From: 38-11 sp964539975
GTDB taxonomy: Bacteria > Bacillota > Clostridia > Tissierellales > Dethiosulfatibacteraceae
Length of the DNA stretch: 64,000 nt
Reading direction: 5' to 3'
NCBI GenBank assembly: GCA_964539975.1
Contig: CAZIKK010000008.1
Coordinates: 1-64,000 of the forward strand
Part shown: positions 15,674 through 24,991 of the stretch, piece by piece
Position numbering within the stretch: the stretch's first letter is position 1
Layout: each line of letters opens with the position of its first letter
Program-made: the position numbers and the translations under genes
The notes under the pieces: generated by a model
The model's database searches: none
The model's input: only the letters and a program-made list of their open reading frames with translations
What the model was told of the DNA's origin: nothing

Positions 15674-17647
15674 TTATTTCACAAACTTTTTTGAGACACC
15701 ATACTTGTCTAATTTACGATACAAAGTACTTCTGGCAATGCCCAAATCTTTGGCTACTTTCGAGAGATTGCCATCATGAGAATTGATAAGTGTCATCAAT
15801 TTCTTCTCTTCAAATTCTTCGAAACTCATGCTAAAAGTTGGAGAATCTGGTGTGCCGTTTGGACGAATGGGAAAAACCTCTTCCGGAAGATAAGCGGGGT
15901 CCAATTGACCATCAGAAGACAGATTGATGCTTCTCTCAATGATGTTTTGCAACTCTCGAATATTTCCCGGGAAATCATAATTGGACAAAATATCGATATA
16001 AGCTTTTGGAATGGCGTAACGAGTACGGTTCATGGTGCCGATAAGCTGATTGTAGAAAAACTCAATTAAATCAGGGATGTCGTCTTTTCTGTCCCTAAGC
16101 GGCACCAAATGAATGGTGATGACATTCAATCTATAAAACAAGTCTTGTCGGAATCGATTTTGTTTGACTTCTTCCGAAAGATCTCGATTTGTCGCCACAA
16201 TGATTCTTACATCTATTGGAATGACATCTTGACCGCCGATACGAGTCAGTTTTTTTTCTTCCAGGACCCTCAATAGGTGGGTCTGCATTTCTAAAGGCAT
16301 ATCACCGATCTCATCAAGAAAAATCGTGCCACCATCAGCCAATTCAAATTTCCCTACATTTCCACCTTTTCTAGCACCAGTGAAAGCGCCTTCCACATAA
16401 CCAAACAATTCACTTCCAATCAGCTCGCGGGGAATAGCGCCACAATTGATGGCCACGAAAGGTCCTTGATGACGATCGCTATGGTTGTGGATCGCCTGTG
16501 CGATCACATCCTTTCCAGTCCCACTCTCTCCAAGTAAAAGGACCGTTGAATCGGATTGTGCAGCTTTTTTGGCAATGTGAATGGTCTTTTGATACTTAGC
16601 ATTACCGCCGATCAAGTTGTCAAATGATATGGAAGCCATAGCTCCGGACATTTTCCGAATCATCTTACGAACACGCTTCAACTCATCCATGATCAAAACA
16701 ATGCCATCATTGCCGCAGAATCCTTCCACATTTTTAATGCAATGGGAAGTGACATTGTACTTGAAAGCGCCTTTTCTCGTGTTCACAGTGATTTCTTCGT
16801 CTGCCACAAATCGCAAATTACGAATCAAACCCGCTAAAGAGTCGTTGCTGGTTGGGATTAATGAGAAGATGCTTTTGTTCAAACAAGCCACATCAGGTGA
16901 GATGCCAAGCATGGTTCTAGCTGTGGAATTCAAGTGATTGATGATGCCATTGCTATCTGTTGCCAACACCCCTTGGTTGATGGAATCGAAAACAATGGTT
17001 TTGTAAGTATCAGCCAACTTGATGCTTTCCTGGGCTTTATCCATAATCAAAGCATTTTGAATGGCATAGGCGGATGCAACCGCCATGCCTAAAGTGTGGC
17101 TGGTGACTCGGTTGTCATAGCCGGTTAGATTAATGGCGCCGATCACATGGTTGTTCACATCTCTAATGGGTGCGCAAGAACAAGTGGCAACTTGAGCAAA
17201 ACGGCAAAAATGCTCATATGAGTATACTTGCATAGGAGTCGCTTCATAAAGAGCAGTGCCAATGGCATTGGTTCCAGCACTGGACTCGCTCCAGTCAGCT
17301 CCTTCCACAAAACTCCCTCGATACAGTTTTTCCTTGACGCCTTGATCACCAATGATTTTCAAAATCACCCCATTGTTATCCACCAATGAGATCACAAATC
17401 CCGAGTCTTTAACAAAGGCATATAGATTGTTCATGTAGGGTGTGCTTAGGTGGATAAAAGGTTGGTGTAATTCAAGTACACGCTCAAATTCTTTAGAAGA
17501 TAAAATTCTTTTAACAGATTTTTTTAGAGGATCGATACCATCATCTAAACATCGCTGCCAAGATTCTAAGATGGGTTCACGCACATGAGCTACGTTGTTT
17601 TTTCTCTCAATGATAAAATCTTGCCATGATTCTTTAAGATTACTCAA
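15674..17647 (-). CDS. acoR: Sigma-54-dependent activator, AcoR-like (GAF-PAS-AAA+-Fis)
   Basis: A 657-residue enhancer-binding protein. An N-terminal sensor of the AcoR type (GAF-like, about 55-215, with ATCSCAPIRD) is followed by a PAS segment (about 225-325), the sigma-54 AAA+ domain (Walker A GESGTGKD near 373, GAFTGA at 420, Walker B FLDEIGD) and a C-terminal Fis-type helix-turn-helix. The GAFTGA loop contacts sigma-54, so it should activate -24/-12 promoters. The TTG at 17647 is the preferred start because AAGGAGGGG lies five bases upstream; the in-frame ATG 18 bases earlier has no ribosome binding site. The likely targets are the two divergent promoters near 2.6-2.9 kb, by analogy with AcoR of Bacillus and Clostridium. 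Confidence 0.9.
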   Translation of the reverse strand: MSNLKESWQDFIIERKNNVAHVREPILESWQRCLDDGIDPLKKSVKRILSSKEFERVLELHQPFIHLSTPYMNNLYAFVKDSGFVISLVDNNGVILKIIGDQGVKEKLYRGSFVEGADWSESSAGTNAIGTALYEATPMQVYSYEHFCRFAQVATCSCAPIRDVNNHVIGAINLTGYDNRVTSHTLGMAVASAYAIQNALIMDKAQESIKLADTYKTIVFDSINQGVLATDSNGIINHLNSTARTMLGISPDVACLNKSIFSLIPTSNDSLAGLIRNLRFVADEEITVNTRKGAFKYNVTSHCIKNVEGFCGNDGIVLIMDELKRVRKMIRKMSGAMASISFDNLIGGNAKYQKTIHIAKKAAQSDSTVLLLGESGTGKDVIAQAIHNHSDRHQGPFVAINCGAIPRELIGSELFGYVEGAFTGARKGGNVGKFELADGGTIFLDEIGDMPLEMQTHLLRVLEEKKLTRIGGQDVIPIDVRIIVATNRDLSEEVKQNRFRQDLFYRLNVITIHLVPLRDRKDDIPDLIEFFYNQLIGTMNRTRYAIPKAYIDILSNYDFPGNIRELQNIIERSINLSSDGQLDPAYLPEEVFPIRPNGTPDSPTFSMSFEEFEEKKLMTLINSHDGNLSKVAKDLGIARSTLYRKLDKYGVSKKFVK

Positions 17648-17680
17648 ATCAGACCCCTCCTTCATTACTCATTCTAGCTC

Positions 17681-17686
17681 ATTATA
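17681..17686 (-). promoter_or_regulatory. Candidate -10 box of acoR
   Basis: The minus strand reads TATAAT about 35 bases before the TTG start of the AcoR-like gene. The -35 region is not recognisable. Confidence 0.4.
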
Positions 17687-17724
17687 TCACAAAAAAACAA
17701 TGAGATCAGGTGGCAATATACTGA

Positions 17725-17761
17725 ACAAAAAACAAAAGGGACGGTTCCTTTTGTTTTTTGT
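17725..17761. repeat. REP-like palindrome with GGGACGGTTCC core
   Basis: ACAAAAAACAAAAGG (17725-17739) pairs perfectly with CCTTTTGTTTTTTGT (17747-17761) around GACGGTT. It lies between two divergent genes, so it terminates neither. From general knowledge, short palindromes with a GGGACGGTTCC-type centre recur in intergenic regions of many Firmicutes and can resemble REP elements mobilised by IS200-type transposases. No second copy was noticed in this window. Confidence 0.5.
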
Positions 17762-17820
17762 GTGGTGCAAGAATCGACTATCCATAAATGAATTTTACTG
17801 AAACAGAACGAAAGGGACAC

Positions 17821-17894
17821 AAATAGCCCACGTTGTGGCTATTTAACCGTCATAGATTGGAATAGTATGATATAATTAGGTAATAAAATATTAC
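17821..17894 (+). promoter_or_regulatory. Thiolase promoter region with operator-like palindromes
   Basis: A TATAAT box at 17871-17876 stands about 40 bases before the thiolase ATG; no good -35 is seen. A perfect 15-base palindrome GTAATA-AAA-TATTAC (17880-17894) covers the predicted transcription start, as expected for a repressor site. Upstream, AAATAGCC (17821-17828) pairs with GGCTATTT (17837-17844). The binding proteins are unknown. Confidence 0.5.
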
Positions 17895-17915
17895 TTAAAA
17901 GAAAGGAGTCAGATT

Positions 17916-19103
17916 ATGAAGTTAAATGATGTAGTAGTAGTCAGTGCGGCTAGAACCCCGGTAGGAGATTTTCTGGGATCGTTAAAAAGCTTTAGCGGGG
18001 TAGAGTTGGGCTTGGTGGCTTTGAAAGGTGCTTTGGAAAGAGGGGGATTGGAGCCATCTCAAATAGAAGAAGTCGCTGCAGGATGCATTTACAAAAGTGG
18101 ACAAAAAGGAAACCCTGCCAGACAGTTGCAGATTCATTCTGGCATGCCATCATCAGGATGGGCTTATACAATCGACCAACAATGCGCTTCAGGAATGAAA
18201 GCTTTTGAAATGATTTTCCAATCTGTGGCTATGGGCAAAGTCAACATAGGTGCAGCGGTGGGAATGGAAAGCATGACCAATGCCCCTTATCTTTTGTTGA
18301 ATGCCAGACAAGGGAGCCGAATGGGCAACGATACCATGAAAGACAGCATGCTTTATGACGGCTTGGTTTGTGCGATGGAAGGATACCATATGGGTATGAC
18401 AGCTGAAAATCTTGTGAAGGAATACAATATTTCAAGAGAAGAACAGGATGAATTGGCTTTGATGAGCCACCAAAGAGCCATAGCGGCTCAAGACAAAGGT
18501 ATTTTCGAAGAAGAAATTGTACCGGTGGAGATTAAAAGCAGAAAAGGGACAACCATTGTGGATAAAGATGAGCATCCAAGAGCCGATGTAACCCTTGAAA
18601 AATTGGCTAAAATGCGCCCGGCCTTCGATAAAAATGGAACCGTCACAGCCGGAAATGCATCTAGCATTAATGATGGTGCCACTGCCTTGATATTGACAAC
18701 TTACGAAAATGCCAAAACACTGGGATTAAAACCAATGGCAAGAGTGTTGTCAACCTCCAACTTTGGTGTGGATCCAAGAATTATGGGGATAGGACCAGCC
18801 TATGCCATCCCAAAATCTATTCAGGATGCAGGATTGACAGCAGATGCCATTGATTATTATGAAATCAATGAAGCCTTTGCGGCTCAATTTATCGCAGTGA
18901 ACCGTGAACTAAAACTTAGCATGGACAAAGTCAATGCCAATGGATCAGGAATTGGGTTAGGACACCCTGTTGGCTGTACAGGTGCCAGAATCATACAAGC
19001 TTTGATTGGAGAATTGAAACGTCGTGATGGCCAATACGGTGTGGCTTCCCTTTGTGTAGGTGGCGGGCCGTCTATGAGTGTTGTGCTGGAGAATATTAAA
19101 TAG
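17916..19103 (+). CDS. thl: Acetyl-CoA acetyltransferase (thiolase)
   Basis: A 395-residue thiolase that condenses or cleaves acyl-CoA units. The acyl-accepting cysteine is C90 (DQQCASG), the NEAFAAQF motif follows near 330, H350 lies in GHPVGC, and the second active-site cysteine C380 is in CVGG. Residues match biosynthetic acetoacetyl-CoA thiolases. The ATG follows GAAAGGAGTCAGATT. It stands alone between a promoter with a palindrome and its own terminator, next to the acoR gene on the opposite strand. It could channel acetyl-CoA from acetoin cleavage toward C4 products, but this is inference. Confidence 0.9.
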   Translation: MKLNDVVVVSAARTPVGDFLGSLKSFSGVELGLVALKGALERGGLEPSQIEEVAAGCIYKSGQKGNPARQLQIHSGMPSSGWAYTIDQQCASGMKAFEMIFQSVAMGKVNIGAAVGMESMTNAPYLLLNARQGSRMGNDTMKDSMLYDGLVCAMEGYHMGMTAENLVKEYNISREEQDELALMSHQRAIAAQDKGIFEEEIVPVEIKSRKGTTIVDKDEHPRADVTLEKLAKMRPAFDKNGTVTAGNASSINDGATALILTTYENAKTLGLKPMARVLSTSNFGVDPRIMGIGPAYAIPKSIQDAGLTADAIDYYEINEAFAAQFIAVNRELKLSMDKVNANGSGIGLGHPVGCTGARIIQALIGELKRRDGQYGVASLCVGGGPSMSVVLENIK

Positions 19104-19123
19104 AAAAACAGCTCAAACATTGA

Positions 19124-19163
19124 AATGCCACAGACCTACCTGCAGGGTAGAGACTGTGGCATT
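19124..19163 (+). terminator. Rho-independent terminator after the thiolase gene
   Basis: AATGCCACAG (19124-19133) pairs with CTGTGGCATT (19154-19163), followed by TTCATTT. Confidence 0.75.
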
Positions 19164-19234
19164 TTCATTTCATATGGCATTTCCCTATTAAAATCAGTAT
19201 AATAGAGTATAACATGTATTTTTGGAGATAAGAT

Positions 19235-20764
19235 ATGCTTAAGAAACTGTTGATCCCTAGAACTCTGCTTCTGCTAATTCCTGTATTATTGCAGTTAGCG
19301 GTGTTAATCAGCATTGTAATGAGATTCAATGAATTTTTCAGCTATTTCTACTTTGTCAGTGTGTTGATCAGCATGGTGGTAGTAATTGGTATCCTTAACA
19401 GCCGAAGCAATCCAGCCTATAAAATCGCCTGGATCATTCCTATCATGCTAGTTCCTATCTTTGGTGGGCTGTTCTATATTTTGGTAGGAAGAAACAAATT
19501 GAATAAACGAGAACGAGAGAGGATGACTTTCATTGATCAAAAAACGGTTGAAGCTTTGCAGCAACACGATGAAGTCTTATATCGATTGGCGGATATCAAT
19601 CCCAATGCAGTCATCCAATCTAGATATATCCAGGATTTTGCCTACTATCCGCCTTATCAGACAGGTCAGGTGGAATACCTCAATATCGGAGAAGTGAAGT
19701 TTCTTCGACTGAAAGAGGAACTGAGAAAAGCACAGCACTTCATCTTTTTGGAATACTTCATCATTGAAGAAGGCAAGATGTGGAATAGTTTGTTGGAAAT
19801 CCTTCTGGAAAAAGTTGAAGAAGGCGTCGATGTTAGGCTGATTTACGATGATGTAGGCTGTCTGTTTACATTGCCCAAGGACTACGACAAGAAATTGGAA
19901 GCCATGGGCATCCAATGCAGTATCTTCAACCCAATCAAACCAATTTTAACAATGAAAGGAAACAACCGTGACCACCGCAAAATAGCCATTATTGACGGGC
20001 ACACCGGCTTCACAGGGGGTATCAATCTAGCGGATGAGTACATCAACGAAATTGATAAATACGGTCATTGGAAGGATACAGCCATCATGGTAAAAGGCAA
20101 GCCGGTATGGAATATGACCGTGATGTTTTTGTCTATGTGGGATTATTTGAGAGGAATCGATGAAGACTTTAGTCATTATAGAAATTTTTCGCATGCAGAA
20201 GAAACTGATGGTACCCATAGCTTTATCCAACCTTACGCCGACAGCCCATTGGATAACGAACCAGTGGGACAAACTGTTTATTTGAACTTGATAAGCAAAG
20301 CGACAAAGAGTGTCTATATCACAACCCCTTATCTGATCATTGACTACGAAATGGTGAATGCATTGACCACTGCGGCAAAAGGAGGTGTGGATGTTCGAAT
20401 TATCACGCCTCATCATGGTGACAAATGGTTCGTCCATTCGGTAACCCGTTCCTACTACCGGATTTTAATGGAGAGCGGTGTAAAAATTTATGAGTATACC
20501 CCTGGCTTCATTCATTCAAAAACATTTGTGGTGGACAATGAATACGCAGTAGTAGGTACGATCAACATGGATTACAGAAGCCTGTATTTGCATTTCGAAT
20601 GTGGGGTTTGGATGTTCCGGACAGAAGCCATCAAATTGATGACGGCTGACTTCATGGGAACACTGGCCATGTGCGAAGCTATTACCATTGAGACCATTCA
20701 GCAGACATTCTGGTTAAGAAGATTAGGCAGATTTATCTTGAGGATATTTGCACCATTGTTGTAA
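19235..20764 (+). CDS. cls: Cardiolipin synthase
   Basis: A 509-residue membrane-bound phospholipase-D superfamily enzyme that makes cardiolipin from phosphatidylglycerol. Two N-terminal hydrophobic segments (about 8-60) anchor it. Two HKD motifs are present, the first starting at H247 (HRKIAIIDG) and the second at H427 (HSKTFVVDN). Length is normal for ClsA-type proteins. ATG at 19235 follows TGGAGATAAGAT, and a TATAAT box lies at 19198-19203. It is a single-gene unit that nearly meets the convergent AEC transporter gene, 8 bases away. Confidence 0.92.
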   Translation: MLKKLLIPRTLLLLIPVLLQLAVLISIVMRFNEFFSYFYFVSVLISMVVVIGILNSRSNPAYKIAWIIPIMLVPIFGGLFYILVGRNKLNKRERERMTFIDQKTVEALQQHDEVLYRLADINPNAVIQSRYIQDFAYYPPYQTGQVEYLNIGEVKFLRLKEELRKAQHFIFLEYFIIEEGKMWNSLLEILLEKVEEGVDVRLIYDDVGCLFTLPKDYDKKLEAMGIQCSIFNPIKPILTMKGNNRDHRKIAIIDGHTGFTGGINLADEYINEIDKYGHWKDTAIMVKGKPVWNMTVMFLSMWDYLRGIDEDFSHYRNFSHAEETDGTHSFIQPYADSPLDNEPVGQTVYLNLISKATKSVYITTPYLIIDYEMVNALTTAAKGGVDVRIITPHHGDKWFVHSVTRSYYRILMESGVKIYEYTPGFIHSKTFVVDNEYAVVGTINMDYRSLYLHFECGVWMFRTEAIKLMTADFMGTLAMCEAITIETIQQTFWLRRLGRFILRIFAPLL

Positions 20765-20772
20765 TGGGGGAG

Positions 20773-21726
20773 TCATATTAGAGAGAAGTAGCTTAAGGCG
20801 GAAATGCCGAGGAAGATAGACAAGAACGAAGACACAGTAGTAAGGATAACAATATTTGCGGATAAGGAATCGTTGCTATTCATTGCTTTGGCCATTATAA
20901 ATGAAACGGTTGCTGTAGGAGCGGTTAGCAAGACAAAAATGATACCCAAAGCATATCCTCTGAACCCCATTAATACGGCAACAACAGTAAAGATCAGAGG
21001 AGAGATGAAAGTCTTTATTGCTGTTGCCAGAAAGAGAGGCAATTTATTTTTGAACTCAAGGGAGTTTCCAAACATGGCACCTATGTTAATTAACGCTAAA
21101 GGTGTAGCGAGACCGGCGATGGAACGCAGACTTGAATCTAAAAAATTAGGCAAGGCTAAGTGTAGGCTTTTAAAACCCATTCCGAGGACAATGCTGATTA
21201 TCAAGGGATTCTTGATGACTTCAAGCATTGTTTTTTTAAAATTTAGCTGAGTATTTGTCTTGTCAAAATAAGCTAATACGAAAACGGACAAAACATTGAA
21301 AAAAGGAATGACAAATAGTGTTAACAAGGACATTTTGATAACAACACCATCATCAAATAAGCTAAGCAAAATGGGATACCCAATAATCACATAATTGCTG
21401 CGGAAAGCGCCTTGTACAAAAGCTCCTTTTGTCCCAAAATCCCAGTTTTGTGATTTGGCGAATATAAATGAAAATAGAAAGACCAACCCAGAAAAACCAC
21501 ATGCAGATAAAACAAAACGCCAAGCCTCATAATCCAACAAGAAATCTGATGTAGCGCTAACAGTACTATGAAATATGGATATCGGCAAGGCAACCTTAAA
21601 GACGATTGCAGAACTGACATGAATAAATCGGTCATCCGTCATTCCGTAACGCTTTAGACAAAACCCTACAAATAACATGACAATGAGGGGCATAACGACA
21701 TTGAAACTGAGGATAAAATAATGCAT
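20773..21726 (-). CDS. AEC family transporter (auxin efflux carrier / malate permease type)
   Basis: A 317-residue protein with about ten hydrophobic segments in the two-half arrangement of the AEC family, including AFVQGAFRSNYVIIGYP in the middle part and GLATPLALINIGAMF. Known relatives move malate, malonate or other anions. It follows the AAA+ ATPase gene after 54 bases, with AAAGGAGACTTGTC before ATG, and the pair is read from a sigma-54 promoter divergent from the PrpR-like regulator. A carboxylate substrate fits that context, but it is not proven. Confidence 0.85.
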   Translation of the reverse strand: MHYFILSFNVVMPLIVMLFVGFCLKRYGMTDDRFIHVSSAIVFKVALPISIFHSTVSATSDFLLDYEAWRFVLSACGFSGLVFLFSFIFAKSQNWDFGTKGAFVQGAFRSNYVIIGYPILLSLFDDGVVIKMSLLTLFVIPFFNVLSVFVLAYFDKTNTQLNFKKTMLEVIKNPLIISIVLGMGFKSLHLALPNFLDSSLRSIAGLATPLALINIGAMFGNSLEFKNKLPLFLATAIKTFISPLIFTVVAVLMGFRGYALGIIFVLLTAPTATVSFIMAKAMNSNDSLSANIVILTTVSSFLSIFLGISALSYFSLI

Positions 21727-21780
21727 GACAAGTCTCCTTTTTCTTAGCTAAATAAAATCCGACAAAAACCAATGACAAGA

Positions 21781-22917
21781 TTATCCTCTCATGATATTCT
21801 CAACAAGAATTTCAGAAATCTTTTCTTTCACCAAGGTTTTTAAATGCCTTGCATTTTCGATAGATCCTATGCATTGAGCGATGGTTTCTCTAACATTGGA
21901 ATGTTCAATAATTTTCTTTTCCCAATGTTCCAGCTTTTCGTATTGTTCGGAATACTCTCTGCTTGCGATGTTTTCCATGGCTTCCCTAGATAAAGCGTCG
22001 TACTCAATGATGGCATCAAAGCGTGAATAGATAGGAGCCCCTAGACACTGGACAATATGATCAATAGAAGAAAAATTTGAAGTGCAGATAATGACGGTGT
22101 TCTCAAGTGTGACAGAATAGTTTTTGTCTTCATAGACACCTTCATCAAAAATCTGGTAAAACGCACTATAATAGACTGGATGGATCTTGTCGAACTCGTC
22201 AAACAAAATGATGTTGGACTCTCTTTCCAACAATTCCCTTGATAAAGAACTTTGGAAGTGTTTGCCACCGAATAAATAGGAAGCAAATTCTTCGCTGTTA
22301 AACATCGAGAACTGCTTTCGGAACAAAGACTCCTTGACAAGAGAACTCAATAGTTTAGCTGTTTCTGTCTTACCTACACCCGTTGGGCCGTAAAACAGTA
22401 AAACAACAGGCTGTTTATGATTCTTGTTGGTCACAGGGTACAATGCGTTCAGTAACCGGCGCTTGACGTTTTGTTGACCAATGATTGTTTGGTCAAACTG
22501 AGAATAAATTCTTTTCAAGGAATCCTGACTGAGTTGCTTATAGGCATAGTTGATGACATTGATTTTATATCCAGAATTGTATAGTTGTGAAGTAATACTC
22601 ATAGGCGGATTTTGAAGAAAAACAGAATGAATATCAAATTGAGATAAAAAACTTAGAAATCCTTGAATGGCACTTTCGCTTAAAGCGGCGTACTCGTCTG
22701 AAAAGGCGATCAAGTATTTGATTTTTATTCTTTCTAGATTTAAAGAAGTATTTTCCTTCGGATCGTTCTTCTTTCGACTTTCCATTTTAAACAAATGCTC
22801 CCGCATTTTTTTATCGCTGATAATGGCCAGATTTGTCAAAGTTATGACAGGCTCTTCGAATTTTAGTAATTTCTGAAATCCGCTTTTAGGACCGTAGTAA
22901 ATCGTTATATTTTGCAT
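21781..22917 (-). CDS. Single-domain AAA+ ATPase of unknown function (Clp/ClpB-like)
   Basis: A 378-residue protein. The N-terminal ~140 residues match nothing I recognise. The AAA+ domain has Walker A GPTGVGKTE near residue 177-185, Walker B IILFDEFDK near 245, and a sensor-1 like CTSNF segment; it resembles the second ATPase domain of ClpA/ClpB. No peptidase, ClpP-binding loop or N-domain is visible. The ATG at 22917 has no close ribosome binding site; AGAAAGGAGAG lies about 25 bases upstream, so the start is uncertain. It is co-transcribed with an AEC transporter under a sigma-54 promoter, which suggests a role tied to carboxylate use rather than general proteostasis. Confidence 0.65.
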   Translation of the reverse strand: MQNITIYYGPKSGFQKLLKFEEPVITLTNLAIISDKKMREHLFKMESRKKNDPKENTSLNLERIKIKYLIAFSDEYAALSESAIQGFLSFLSQFDIHSVFLQNPPMSITSQLYNSGYKINVINYAYKQLSQDSLKRIYSQFDQTIIGQQNVKRRLLNALYPVTNKNHKQPVVLLFYGPTGVGKTETAKLLSSLVKESLFRKQFSMFNSEEFASYLFGGKHFQSSLSRELLERESNIILFDEFDKIHPVYYSAFYQIFDEGVYEDKNYSVTLENTVIICTSNFSSIDHIVQCLGAPIYSRFDAIIEYDALSREAMENIASREYSEQYEKLEHWEKKIIEHSNVRETIAQCIGSIENARHLKTLVKEKISEILVENIMRG

Positions 22918-23002
22918 AATAATACACGAACAAAAATAATGTTCTCTCCTTTCTGTTATTGATGAGGATGTTATGAAATAATTGAGTGTACCTCCATACA
23001 TA

Positions 23003-23018
23003 TGCAATAAGTATGCCG
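23003..23018 (-). promoter_or_regulatory. Sigma-54 promoter of the AAA+/AEC operon
   Basis: The minus strand reads CGGCATACTTATTGCA, with GG and GC separated by exactly 10 bases and a perfect TTGCA -12 part; only the first T of TGG is replaced by C. The expected transcript would begin near 22992, about 75 bases before the ATPase start codon. It lies in the 180-base control region shared with the PrpR-like activator gene. Confidence 0.65.
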
Positions 23019-23039
23019 ACTTGTGAATGTACAATAATC

Positions 23040-23069
23040 TTGGTTTTTTTGTTTTTATTGTTATATAAT
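23040..23069 (+). promoter_or_regulatory. Housekeeping promoter of the PrpR-like regulator gene
   Basis: TTGGTT (23040-23045) and TATAAT (23064-23069) are separated by 18 bases and lie just upstream of the regulator ATG, preceded by AGAGAGGAGCATT. Confidence 0.5.
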
Positions 23070-23097
23070 GAGTTAAGATGGTTTAGAGAGGAGCATT

Positions 23098-24987
23098 ATG
23101 AAAAGAATAGCTTTGGTGATTGGTGGAAAATTATCCCTAAAATCTGAAATGATGACAGATGTCAAGATGTTTGATTGTGTGACATTTGCGGAAGCGGTCA
23201 GCATTGCAAAAAAACTCGATAAAGACAAAGACATTGAAATTATTATCAGTCCTGCAGGAACAGCAGGAGAAATCCAAAGATACATTAACAAACCAATTGT
23301 TAAAACAGATATATCGGATTTTGATATTTTCCAGACAATTATAATAGCTCAGGAACAAAATCAGATTGAAAACAAAAAAGTGGCTTTGATCATGCATCAA
23401 TCTAAAACCATCGATATAGAAAGGATGAAAATCTTCCTTAAAAATGAACTTATGTTTAAGAGCTATTCTAATGAAGCAGATTTGATAGCCATTATACACT
23501 ATCTTAAAAACCAAGGTGTGGAATTAATTATTGGAGGACCAACTTCTGTCAAGTATGCGAAGGAAATCGGACTTAAAGGGGAAGTGTTGCTACTTTCAGA
23601 AGAGTCTGTTTTAATGTCCATTAACAAAGCTAGAGAAAGTCTGAACGTTAGCCATAGATACAAGCTTCAAAATGAACGCTTTAGAGTGGCTATATCTTTG
23701 TTTCATGATGGGGTTCTTATCGTGAACAAGGAAGGCAAAGTGACTGACTTAAACGCAGAAATCACAAAAATGTTAGATTTGAAACATGAAAGTATTATGG
23801 GACAGGATATCGAAAATGTCATTGATGATTTGAGATTGAGAAATGTTTATAGATTTGGGGACAAACTGATTGATAAAATAATTCACATTAATGGTAACGG
23901 ATATTTTGCAAGTGGCATTCCTATCATAACAGACAATATGATAGAAGGAGCATTGATCACTTTCCAAGAAATCCAAAAAATTTCGAAATTGGAAAAAAAG
24001 ATCAGAAATGTTCAAGCCAGCGGTTTCTTTGCTAGACATTACTTCAAAGACATTCTTGGAGAATCGAAAGCTTTGGAGGTAGCCATAAAAACCAGTATAG
24101 CTTTTTCTGATACAAATTCTGATATTTTGATTAAGGGAGAGACCGGCGTAGGAAAAGAATTGTTTGCTCAAAGCATTCATAACAGCAGCACTCGTAAAAA
24201 AGGCCCCTTTGTAGCTATCAACTGTGCAGCTTTTCCGGAGACATTATTGGAAAGCGAGCTGATGGGATACGAGGAAGGAGCGTTTACAGGAGCCAGAAAA
24301 GGTGGGAAAATGGGATTGTTTGAGTTGGCTCATGAGGGGACAATTTTTTTAGATGAAATCAATCAAATGGCGCTGCCTCTTCAAGGAAGAATCTTAAGGG
24401 TGTTGCAAGAGCGCCAAGTTTTGAGAATCGGCGGAGATAAAGTGACGCCCATCAACGTAAGAGTGATTGCTGCGACAAATGAGAGGTTAGAAAGACTGAT
24501 AAAACAAGGAAAATTCAGAAATGATTTGTATTACCGGATCGCAGTGCTTGCTATCAACATCCCTCCACTGAGAGAACGAAAAGGAGACGTAGCGATCTTA
24601 TTGGACTATTATTTCAACATGTTTAGCAGAACACATGGCAATACTTGGTCTTTTTGTGATAAATGCCTAGAATTGTTGAATGAGTACCAGTGGCCTGGAA
24701 ATGTAAGAGAATTGATGAATTTTGTTGAACGTTATGTAGCGATAAACAAGAAGTTGAGAATGAAGCCTCTGGAGTATACGAAAGAATATTTGAGACAGGT
24801 TGAAACCGCAAATGAACAGAAAGACGAAAAAGCTTTTAATAAAATTGTGGTATCATTGGACACATACAAAGCTATGGAGAAACAATTGCTCCAAGAAGCG
24901 TTGAATCGTTTCGGCGGAAACAAACGGCAAACAGCGATTGCTTTAGGAATTAGTCGAACCAGTTTATGGAAAAAGATTAGTGAGTAA
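23098..24987 (+). CDS. Sigma-54 activator with PrpR-type sensor domain
   Basis: A 629-residue enhancer-binding protein. Residues 1 to about 190 form a PrpR_N-like sensor (related to the propionate-catabolism activator, which senses 2-methylcitrate). A PAS segment (about 195-300) follows, then the AAA+ domain with Walker A GETGVGKE at 347, GAFTGA at 394 and FLDEINQ, and a C-terminal Fis-type helix-turn-helix (about 590-629). It sits between two sigma-54 promoters (leftward AAA+/AEC operon, rightward mutase operon), and is the evident activator of both. The sensed metabolite is probably an acid or acyl-CoA intermediate of the mutase pathway; this is inferred. Confidence 0.9.
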   Translation: MKRIALVIGGKLSLKSEMMTDVKMFDCVTFAEAVSIAKKLDKDKDIEIIISPAGTAGEIQRYINKPIVKTDISDFDIFQTIIIAQEQNQIENKKVALIMHQSKTIDIERMKIFLKNELMFKSYSNEADLIAIIHYLKNQGVELIIGGPTSVKYAKEIGLKGEVLLLSEESVLMSINKARESLNVSHRYKLQNERFRVAISLFHDGVLIVNKEGKVTDLNAEITKMLDLKHESIMGQDIENVIDDLRLRNVYRFGDKLIDKIIHINGNGYFASGIPIITDNMIEGALITFQEIQKISKLEKKIRNVQASGFFARHYFKDILGESKALEVAIKTSIAFSDTNSDILIKGETGVGKELFAQSIHNSSTRKKGPFVAINCAAFPETLLESELMGYEEGAFTGARKGGKMGLFELAHEGTIFLDEINQMALPLQGRILRVLQERQVLRIGGDKVTPINVRVIAATNERLERLIKQGKFRNDLYYRIAVLAINIPPLRERKGDVAILLDYYFNMFSRTHGNTWSFCDKCLELLNEYQWPGNVRELMNFVERYVAINKKLRMKPLEYTKEYLRQVETANEQKDEKAFNKIVVSLDTYKAMEKQLLQEALNRFGGNKRQTAIALGISRTSLWKKISE

Positions 24988-24991
24988 TATA

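Noticed and set aside
22918..23034. 39-residue N-terminal extension of the AAA+ ATPase
   Set aside because: It would start upstream of the predicted sigma-54 transcription start, and its sequence is not protein-like for an AAA+ family member.
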